This document shows positions 41,645-46,717 of a stretch of 46,717 nt of DNA, piece by piece. Both the position numbers and the translations under genes were made by a program. Each line of letters opens with the position of its first letter. The first letter of the stretch is position 1. This DNA comes from a virus, in IMG/VR virus record IMGVR_UViG_3300023223_001381, positions 1 through 46,717 of that record. One strand, 5' to 3'. The notes beneath the pieces were generated by a model. It was not told the origin of the DNA, searched no databases, and saw only the letters and a program-made list of their open reading frames with translations.

Positions 41645-41674
41645 CCACTTTCTATTAAATTTTGAAAAATAGAT
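41645..41674. repeat. Imperfect direct repeat, copy 2
   Basis: Second copy, 168 bp downstream of copy 1, at the end of the zinc-ribbon microgene. Confidence 0.6.
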
Positions 41675-41778
41675 TATTTGAATACTTGTCCACAAACAGG
41701 ACATTTCTCAACCTTTTTTAGATCATCAGATAAGACTACACAACATTTCGGACAAGGAAAGAATTTTTGACCTACCAA
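41674..41778 (-). CDS. Zinc-ribbon microprotein (34 aa)
   Basis: TTG start; (M)VGQKFFPCPKCCVVLSDD, then EKCPVCGQVFK: two CxxC pairs. No ATG in frame upstream. Confidence 0.6.
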   Translation of the reverse strand: MVGQKFFPCPKCCVVLSDDLKKVEKCPVCGQVFK

Positions 41779-41826
41779 TAATTTAATTAAAAAGTGATCG
41801 TTATTTAAATTTTAAAACATCTATCC

Positions 41827-42099
41827 TCATTTGAGGATACCTGACTCTTTTAATTTAGCTTCTTTTTCTCTAAAGTCTTTTTGAACTGTGTTAAATTCTT
41901 CATCAGAGTATAGGTGCCTCTTACATTGATATTTCAAGTACAATTGCTTAGCTGTTTCATACTCCTTTTCTTCATCTGAAAGTTCAATTAATGGTGCAAT
42001 GGATTCTTCAGGTTCACTTTTAATTAGAGGTATTTCATTTACAGGTGGTTCTTTTTTTGATTTTTTGAAAATTGATTTTAATTTGTCTCTTAATCCCAT
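41827..42099 (-). CDS. Hypothetical charged helical protein (90 aa)
   Basis: Basic N-terminus MGLRDKLKSIFKKSKKEPPV (amphipathic, possibly membrane-binding), a Pro/Glu linker, and a C-terminal helical hairpin (EEKEYETAKQLYLKYQCKRH). The C-terminal part resembles a SHOCT-like hairpin. Function unknown. Confidence 0.6.
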   Translation of the reverse strand: MGLRDKLKSIFKKSKKEPPVNEIPLIKSEPEESIAPLIELSDEEKEYETAKQLYLKYQCKRHLYSDEEFNTVQKDFREKEAKLKESGILK

Positions 42100-42146
42100 G
42101 ATTGTAATTAGTTTGGTTTTTAATAAATTTATAAAAAATTATTGTA

Positions 42147-42204
42147 AAGTGTCCGTTTGCTCGACTTGGAAATTGAATGACAAGTGAGCCGAGGCTATGG
42201 ACTT
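42147..42204. other. Two-stem structured noncoding segment
   Basis: Outer stem AAGTgTCC/GGACTT (42147, 42199) and inner stem GCTCgACTTG/CAAGTGAGC (42159, 42181), each with one bulge. Lies in the 170-nt gap upstream of the 90-aa gene. Confidence 0.5.
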
Positions 42205-42271
42205 AACCTATTGAAATCAATCCATTCCATCAATCTCAACAATTATTTAGAATGTTAATTGTTAATAAATT

Positions 42272-42487
42272 TTAATTTTTTCCATCTTTTTTGACAAATA
42301 GATAGGTCATTGAAGTGCAGAGTACACCTGATAATACAGGTAAAACCATATTTGCATTTTCCATACAATCAAAAGAAGTAACTAAACTCAAAGAGACCAT
42401 AATAATTACTACAGCTGCAGTGATTTTTGCAATAATTCCCCTATGGAATATGTTATCAATTATTTCTTTGATTGTTTTGTCGTCCAT
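42272..42487 (-). CDS. Two-helix membrane protein, holin-like (71 aa)
   Basis: Two membrane helices (AKITAAVVIIMVSLSLVT at about 20-38 and MVLPVLSGVLCTSMTYLF at about 46-63) with a charged N-terminus and a KKDGKN end. Size and topology fit class II holins; in archaea lysis proteins are poorly known, so it could instead be another membrane factor. Confidence 0.5.
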   Translation of the reverse strand: MDDKTIKEIIDNIFHRGIIAKITAAVVIIMVSLSLVTSFDCMENANMVLPVLSGVLCTSMTYLFVKKDGKN

Positions 42488-42501
42488 GATAAAAAAGGAG
42501 A

Positions 42502-42678
42502 TTAGATCCTCTTTTGGATCTTCTCTAATTGAGTGATTATTTGTACAATATTTCTTCTCACACCTTTGTTTTCTCCACGAATGTATGCTCTGGATAATTG
42601 AGATACATCAGCAGAAATACCATCCAATAGATAGACAACCTCTAATTTTTCCTTTCGGGTTTCATCATGAGGTGGCAT
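42502..42678 (-). CDS. Hypothetical helical protein (58 aa)
   Basis: Begins MPPHDETRKEKLEVVYLLDG and ends QITQLEKIQKRI-like basic helix. Lies between two membrane-protein genes; 3 nt from the upstream gene. No family. Confidence 0.55.
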   Translation of the reverse strand: MPPHDETRKEKLEVVYLLDGISADVSQLSRAYIRGENKGVRRNIVQIITQLEKIQKRI

Positions 42679-42681
42679 TAT

Positions 42682-42996
42682 CTATTTTACCAGTTTTATG
42701 TGTGGGTGGTTTTTGAGATATTGATTTTCTGCAGGAGTTAGTGGTTCTACACAGTACAAATCATAGTGTTTTTTCATGTTTGATTCACGTCTGGCCATTG
42801 GCACAAACAAAACACCATTTTTGGATTCGTTATAATAGATACCTTTGGTTCCATCCATCAGGTAGATGTATTGTGTTTTACCTTTTCGTATAATTCTACG
42901 AGATGTTTTTGTAGCAACTAGAATCATGGATTTACCATTTATTGTTTTGATTGCAGATGAGAATGTGTCTCTATCTGCTACTTTGGAGAAATACAT
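42682..42996 (-). CDS. Hypothetical basic beta protein (104 aa)
   Basis: MILVATKTSRRIIRKGKTQY and a WD-free beta region GTKGIYYNESKNGVLFV. 1-nt overlap with the secreted/membrane gene upstream. Function unknown. Confidence 0.55.
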   Translation of the reverse strand: MYFSKVADRDTFSSAIKTINGKSMILVATKTSRRIIRKGKTQYIYLMDGTKGIYYNESKNGVLFVPMARRESNMKKHYDLYCVEPLTPAENQYLKNHPHIKLVK

Positions 42997-43487
42997 TATA
43001 TGCTCTCCTTACCTGGTGGCAAATCTGATTCATCATCTATGGGTTCAAGATTTATGATTTGTGCTTCAGTTGGAACTTTAGGTTTTAGGAATTTCTTTCC
43101 AATGTCTGTAACGGTTTTTGCACCTACGATAGTCAATACTTGTTGGACCAGAAATATCATTAATCCAGTATCAGTCATAGTGATAGATGCGTTTTCAAAA
43201 GCACTACCAACTACAATTATTGCAGCGCCTATTCCGACAATAACAGTGAAGACTAATTGATTCACCTCAAAGTCTTTGCGTGATTTTCCTATCATTCCCT
43301 TGTATGTTTGTAGTAATACACCTACAATTGCAACCCCAGCTATCAGATAAGATGTTTTGATCCCATCAATTAATTCTGGAGTTATAGTAGATTCTTGTGT
43401 TTCTTGTGCATGTGCTGCATCAATACCTACAAACAAAGACAAACTAATTGCAACTAAAACTAGCAGTTTGAAGTTATTTTTCATCAT
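42996..43487 (-). CDS. Secreted/membrane protein with signal peptide and three membrane helices (163 aa)
   Basis: Cleavable signal (MMKNNFKLLVLVAISLSLFV, AHA site, then QETQ), then helices near 45-62 (TSYLIAGVAIVGVLLQ), 80-100 (LVFTVIVGIGAAIIVVG) and 108-125. The topology recalls VirB2/pilin-like or phage-encoded envelope proteins; C-terminal 35 residues acidic. Perhaps lysis or membrane modification. Confidence 0.55.
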   Translation of the reverse strand: MMKNNFKLLVLVAISLSLFVGIDAAHAQETQESTITPELIDGIKTSYLIAGVAIVGVLLQTYKGMIGKSRKDFEVNQLVFTVIVGIGAAIIVVGSAFENASITMTDTGLMIFLVQQVLTIVGAKTVTDIGKKFLKPKVPTEAQIINLEPIDDESDLPPGKESI

Positions 43488-43507
43488 TATATTTGGTAAA
43501 AGTTTTG

Positions 43508-43795
43508 TCAGTTATGAGAAGTATTTTTGATATTGAAATGATCAATCATTAAATCCACCTTTCCTTCAAGTTTTGAAATTCGCTCTCCGTTATCATTAAT
43601 TTTTTCAGTAAATTCTTTATGTGTCTCATCTGACTTTAATTCTTTTTCTGATAAATTATCTATCTTCTCTTTATTTAGAGTAAAACATTGTTCCTTTTTC
43701 CACAAGTATCTAAAAATTATAATACCTATTCCTATCAATGGTCCTACTATTGCTAATATTATTTCTGTTGATACTTCAATCACCAAGTTTTCCAT
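43508..43795 (-). CDS. Single-span membrane protein with coiled coil (95 aa)
   Basis: Start chosen at 43795 (MENLVIEVSTEIILAIVGPL) behind GGGGAAAT, with the promoter box 36 nt upstream; the longer frame starts inside that region. One membrane helix (AIVGPLIGIGIIIFRYLW) followed by a coiled coil (ERISKLEGKVDLMIDHF). Resembles spanin/holin-partner type small proteins. Confidence 0.6.
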   Translation of the reverse strand: MENLVIEVSTEIILAIVGPLIGIGIIIFRYLWKKEQCFTLNKEKIDNLSEKELKSDETHKEFTEKINDNGERISKLEGKVDLMIDHFNIKNTSHN

Positions 43796-43830
43796 TATTT
43801 CCCCTTGAAAGCTTTTCAAAGAATTCAACT

Positions 43831-43844
43831 AAAAGAATTAAACC
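43831..43844 (-). promoter_or_regulatory. Promoter box (membrane-gene operon)
   Basis: Minus strand GGTTTAATTCTTTT, nearly identical to the tail-operon box at 6154; 36 nt upstream of the start at 43795. Confidence 0.5.
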
Positions 43845-43900
43845 GACTTGTATTGAAAAATTGATTTTTGTGATGTAAAGTAAATTTTGTAATGGTACAA

Positions 43901-43970
43901 TGCTGGAGATGCCTGGTGTGATCAGGTGTCTCTGGCACTAGATTAAGGGGATTTAATCTAAATTTTTTTA
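43901..43970 (+). ncRNA. Putative small RNA with two strong hairpins and T-run
   Basis: Hairpin 1: 15-bp stem 43901-43915 with 43923-43937 (core GAGATGCCTG/CAGGTGTCTC, several G-U pairs, 7-nt loop). Hairpin 2: perfect 8-bp stem TAGATTAA/TTAATCTA (43939-43960), followed by a run of T. No reading frame. The order stem, stem, T-run suggests a short plus-strand RNA with its own terminator; on the minus strand it would be an operon leader. Confidence 0.5.
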
Positions 43971-44013
43971 GTTGTTGTGAATAATTAAGAAATTTATCTC
44001 ACACAAAGAACAA

Positions 44014-44292
44014 TTAGATTATTGTCTTACGATAAAAATTAACAAACTCAATTGTATCTCCTTTTACTTCATAGATAATTATCCAACCTGTAACAAATTC
44101 TAATTTTTTAAATTCCTCACCAGGACATGTTGCAGAACCACCAATATTATTTGGGTCAGGATGGTTTGCAATTTTTACAGTGTAATCAAAAATTAAATCT
44201 TTATCAGTTTTTGATCTTAAAAGCAGGTGTTTAAGATCAAATCTATGTGCATATTCTCTATTGAATCTAGTTTTAGGATCAGGATAAAACAT
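44014..44292 (-). CDS. Hypothetical protein, RelE/ParE-like pattern (92 aa)
   Basis: Ends FVTGWIIIYEVKGDTIEFVNF + YRK, similar to the C-terminal strands of RelE/ParE toxins, and has a basic N-terminus with an HRFDLKHLLLRSKTDKDL helix. Its small acidic partner is encoded 7 nt upstream. A toxin-antitoxin role is speculative. Confidence 0.4.
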   Translation of the reverse strand: MFYPDPKTRFNREYAHRFDLKHLLLRSKTDKDLIFDYTVKIANHPDPNNIGGSATCPGEEFKKLEFVTGWIIIYEVKGDTIEFVNFYRKTII

Positions 44293-44299
44293 GGTTTTA

Positions 44300-44434
44300 T
44301 TATTGAGATAATTCCGGTACTGATTCTAGATTTAGTTTTTTGTCAATTTGGTACTGAACTACTAAATCTGTATCTTTGTCTTCCCATGTTGTTTCAACAA
44401 TATCATTTTCAATATTTGATGCCGTATCTGCCAT
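44300..44434 (-). CDS. Small acidic protein (44 aa), possible partner of downstream gene
   Basis: Begins MADTASNIENDIVETTWEDK and ends ESVPELSQ: acidic, disordered-like; precedes the RelE-like gene in the order antitoxin-toxin. The functional link is guesswork. Confidence 0.45.
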   Translation of the reverse strand: MADTASNIENDIVETTWEDKDTDLVVQYQIDKKLNLESVPELSQ

Positions 44435-44576
44435 ACTATAATTAGCGTGAAAGTCGGTTATTAAAACTATGGTCAAATTGATCGAAAAAAAATGTAGTTT
44501 TTTCAGATTAAAAAATCACTGGTGTGAGCAGGAATAGTAGTAGGGTTTATCTAGGATTTAAAAATTTGAATTTGTT

Positions 44577-44807
44577 ATGAATAACAAAAATATCATTTTA
44601 ATTCAGATAATGATTTTAGCATTAATGCCATTAGGATTTTTTATATTAGATAATAATGATGAACTGAATAATATCAATCTTAAAATTGATTTTTTAGAAA
44701 AACAATATAATCAAAAATTCCCAAATAGTGAAACTACGTGTGGTGAGGGAACAGTGGAAATTAATGGAATATGTACTGTACCAAAAAAAATAGAATATAA
44801 ATTTTAA
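44577..44807 (+). CDS. Membrane-anchored or secreted protein with CGxGT motif (76 aa)
   Basis: N-terminal hydrophobic helix (IILIQIMILALMPLGFFI), then a short helical linker and the motif TTCGEGTVEINGICTVP. The C-G-x-G-T...C pair would form a small disulfide loop outside the cell. Convergent with a minus-strand gene ending at the next base. Confidence 0.6.
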   Translation: MNNKNIILIQIMILALMPLGFFILDNNDELNNINLKIDFLEKQYNQKFPNSETTCGEGTVEINGICTVPKKIEYKF

Positions 44808-44906
44808 TTATTCTTCATCTAAAATACAAGAGTTAGTTTTTTCATCATAGTGAGTTCCTGCACCACATTTAGAATCGTTTTTCTTAGATTTAGATTCATC
44901 ACTCAT
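44808..44906 (-). CDS. Microprotein with the same CGxGT motif (32 aa)
   Basis: Begins MSDESKSKKNDSKCGAGTHY and ends DEKTNSCILDEE: CGAGT...C with eleven residues before the last Cys, as in the plus-strand neighbour. No signal peptide. Confidence 0.5.
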   Translation of the reverse strand: MSDESKSKKNDSKCGAGTHYDEKTNSCILDEE

Positions 44907-44937
44907 GTTTAATGTTGAATTAAATTAGTTTAAAAGT

Positions 44938-45054
44938 TTATAATTCAACCAAGTCTTTTCCACACTTGAAACATTTAGTAGGGTATTCTGTTAAATTTTG
45001 TCCTTCGTCTAATTCAACTTTGCAATCTTTACAACCTTTTTTTATAAATGACAT
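44938..45054 (-). CDS. Zinc-ribbon microprotein (38 aa)
   Basis: Begins MSFIKKGCKDCKVELDEGQN; continues TKCFKCGKDLVEL: CxxC/CxxC ribbon. Eight bases from the fibre gene stop. Confidence 0.65.
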   Translation of the reverse strand: MSFIKKGCKDCKVELDEGQNLTEYPTKCFKCGKDLVEL

Positions 45055-45061
45055 ATTATGA

Positions 45062-46090
45062 TCATGGCTCCGTTACTATTATTACACTTCCGCCTGTTTG
45101 AAATGAAGCTCTTAATTCTGTTTTTCCAGCTCCTGTTGGTACAGTAAATAATCTAACTGCATTAGTGACACCACTTGGTTTAAATCCAGTTGCATAACCC
45201 TCAACAATTCCTAAACTACTTTTAACCCAAGCATTAGCGTATGTTCTTGATGATGTTCCAATATCATCTGTATTATCCACATTAGCTGTTATATCGCCTA
45301 TCGTGTCAGCGATAAAAGTTACACTATCTGATGCTGAATTTCCTAAAGTTACATTTCCATTAAAATTGGTAACACCAAAATAATTATTAGTTCCAGTCCA
45401 AGATTGAGATACAACACCTAAACCAGCTAGTGTTGTTGTAGTGTTAGGTAATGAGTATGTTCTAGTTGTTGATGATGAAATTAATGAAGCATCAAAATTT
45501 ATCACTTTAGTATTATCTGAAAAATCTTTTATTCCAAAATTACTATCTATTACAGTTGTAATCCCAGCAAAAATATTAGTTCCAGTCCATGTTTGAGATA
45601 ATACACTTAACCCTGCCATTGTTGTTGATGAATTAGGAATTGTAATTGTTCTAGTTGTTGCAGTAGTAAATCCATCAACTTCAAATTTTAATAATTTAGA
45701 TATATCTGAACTTCCTTTGATTAATGGATCTGAATCTGTAAATGGTGGTGATGAACCACCACCAGAACCTAATGTAACATTAGAATCAGGCATTGTAATT
45801 GTTCTTGTTTGTCCTGATGTTATTCCACTTAAATCCCATATTACCTGTTTTGTAGGATCACTAGGATCTTGCATAATGAAATTATTAGTTGTTCTAATCT
45901 TTGTAATCCCAAAAAATGTGTTAGTACCAGTCCAAGATTGATCTAATACTCCTAAACCAGCTAAGCTTGTTGTAGTATTTGGAAGAGTTAAAGTTCGATT
46001 GTCTGTATGATTTGATTGTAACGATAAGACTTTCCCTGTTGTAGCTCCAGCTAGTAAAAAATTGAGCTGTTTAGTAATATCAGTCGTATT
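45062..46090 (-). CDS. Repetitive tail fibre, C-terminal part (out of frame with upstream part)
   Basis: Open from 46090 to the stop at 45062 with no stop between (an internal ATG at 45874 also exists). About four repeats of about 70 residues with TRTITIPNSSTTMAGLSVLS, Q-T-W-T-G-T-N, I-K-D-F-S-D. The C-terminal 60 residues (GYATGFKPSGVTNAVRLFTV) form a non-repeated cap. A net frameshift at 46091-46093 separates it from the upstream half, exactly at the edge of the 131-bp repeat; without that it would be one protein of about 750 residues with the part beginning at 739. Confidence 0.65.
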   Translation of the reverse strand, partial: NTTDITKQLNFLLAGATTGKVLSLQSNHTDNRTLTLPNTTTSLAGLGVLDQSWTGTNTFFGITKIRTTNNFIMQDPSDPTKQVIWDLSGITSGQTRTITMPDSNVTLGSGGGSSPPFTDSDPLIKGSSDISKLLKFEVDGFTTATTRTITIPNSSTTMAGLSVLSQTWTGTNIFAGITTVIDSNFGIKDFSDNTKVINFDASLISSSTTRTYSLPNTTTTLAGLGVVSQSWTGTNNYFGVTNFNGNVTLGNSASDSVTFIADTIGDITANVDNTDDIGTSSRTYANAWVKSSLGIVEGYATGFKPSGVTNAVRLFTVPTGAGKTELRASFQTGGSVIIVTEP

Positions 46091-46092
46091 TT
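45961..46092. repeat. Internal copy of the terminal repeat
   Basis: 132 bases identical to 1-132 (131 of them also to the right end). Encodes the same fibre repeat unit; its right edge coincides with the frameshift. Confidence 0.9.
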
Positions 46093-46717
46093 ACTAATCC
46101 CGTTAAACGTATTTGTTCCAGTCCAAGATTGTATAGTTCCAAGACCAGCTAGTGTTGTTGTGCTATTAGGTAATGTAATTGTTCTAGCAGAAGTAAATGC
46201 AGTTGCAATAGTACCAACTATTCCACTTGAGTTTGCAGATAATTGAAAATTGAGCTGTTTAGTAATATTACCACCATCTTGAATGAAGAAATTAGTATCA
46301 CGAATTGTTGTATTGCCTACAAATACATTAGTTCCAGTCCACGTTTGAGATAAAACACCAAGACCAGCTATAGTTGTAGTAGTATCGGGTAATGTAAGTA
46401 TTCTATTATCAGAATGATTTGATACAATTGATATTACTTTGCCTGTTGTTGCACCACCTAATACAAAGTTTAGCTGTTTAGTAATGTCAGCAGTATTTTG
46501 AATGAAAAAGTTAGATGTTCTAACACTTGTAATCCCAGCAAAAATATTTTCTCCTGTCCATGTTTGGCTAAGAACTCCTAAACCAGCTAAGCTTGTTGTA
46601 GTATTTGGAAGAGTTAAAGTTCGATTGTCTGTATGATTTGATTGTAACGATAAGACTTTCCCTGTTGTAGCTCCAGCTAGTAAAAAATTGAGCTGTTTAG
46701 TAATATCAGTCGTATTT
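46051..46717 (-). CDS. Repetitive tail fibre, middle part (joins 1-739 across the ends)
   Basis: In frame with the 739-1 frame through the 131-base repeat and open to a TAG at 46051. Encodes three fibre repeats of 71-74 residues (LAGLGVLSQTWTGTN, then V/I strand, then ITKQLNF). The next repeat spacing falls to 187 bp, not a multiple of three, which creates the stop. Confidence 0.65.
   Translation of the reverse strand, partial: NTTDITKQLNFLLAGATTGKVLSLQSNHTDNRTLTLPNTTTSLAGLGVLSQTWTGENIFAGITSVRTSNFFIQNTADITKQLNFVLGGATTGKVISIVSNHSDNRILTLPDTTTTIAGLGVLSQTWTGTNVFVGNTTIRDTNFFIQDGGNITKQLNFQLSANSSGIVGTIATAFTSARTITLPNSTTTLAGLGTIQSWTGTNTFNGISKIRLILLNSSIFY
46587..46717. repeat. Terminal direct repeat, right copy (131 bp)
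   Basis: Identical to 1-131; see left copy. Confidence 0.9.

Noticed and set aside
42272-43795. Lysis cassette with endolysin
   Set aside because: Membrane proteins are present, but no hydrolase or peptidase motif was found; only a holin-like call is kept.
1-46717. Integrated provirus with flanking host DNA
   Set aside because: No host-like genes at either end, and the ends overlap each other; the integrase is internal.

Overview
This window looks like a nearly complete or complete genome of a head-tailed (Caudoviricetes-type, HK97-fold) virus of an archaeon. A marine or soil ammonia oxidiser (Nitrososphaerota/Thaumarchaeota) is the best guess for the host. The virus is read from the sequence: portal, split terminase, prohead protease-scaffold, HK97-like major capsid protein and tail genes. 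The archaeal host is inferred from several signs: a Holliday-junction resolvase of the archaeal Hjc type; a tRNA gene without encoded CCA; very low GC; many zinc-ribbon microproteins; and a recurrent promoter box about 25 nt upstream of start codons, as expected for leaderless archaeal mRNAs. The Nitrososphaerota assignment rests on general resemblance and cannot be proven here. The first 131 bases are repeated exactly at the end, and one fibre reading frame continues across that join. The map is therefore probably circular or terminally redundant, about 46.59 kb. One caution is that the same 131 bases also occur a third time inside the fibre gene.

Layout, nearly all on the minus strand and so read from high to low coordinates. 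(1) 46.7-45.06 kb and 0.74-0.001 kb: one long repetitive tail-fibre gene wrapping around the ends, with a frameshift at an internal repeat junction. (2) 0.75-8.2 kb: tail module (hub with two carbohydrate-binding-like modules, short tape-measure candidate, tube and terminator candidates, a 20-residue-repeat protein). (3) 8.3-16.3 kb: host-contact module with a lectin-like protein and a 1561-residue fibre carrying a seven-bladed beta-propeller. (4) 16.3-23.1 kb: head module (connectors, capsid, decoration, protease-scaffold, portal). (5) 23.3-27.3 kb: small structural or unknown genes, then packaging. The terminase is split into an ATPase gene and two nuclease-like genes, one of which has lost an active-site acid. 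(6) 27.4-38.2 kb: an early/DNA-metabolism block of more than 30 short genes that overlap by ATGA, TTGA or TAATG. It contains two DNA adenine methyltransferases (one fused to ParB), a Vsr/DUF559-like nuclease, an Hjc-like resolvase, a possible annealing protein, a SWIM finger and about 20 zinc-finger microproteins, most too small for normal gene callers. (7) 38.2-40.4 kb: regulatory region, tyrosine integrase and a tRNA gene. (8) 40.4-45 kb: small membrane, secreted and unknown genes on both strands, with several strongly structured noncoding segments.

How it works together: the integrase beside a tRNA suggests a temperate life style. The early block would modify and recombine viral DNA and regulate through small zinc proteins. 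The head and tail genes appear to be driven by a shared promoter box (consensus near AATAATTCYTTWA on the minus strand), found upstream of at least ten transcription units. No DNA polymerase, helicase, endolysin, rRNA or CRISPR array was recognised.
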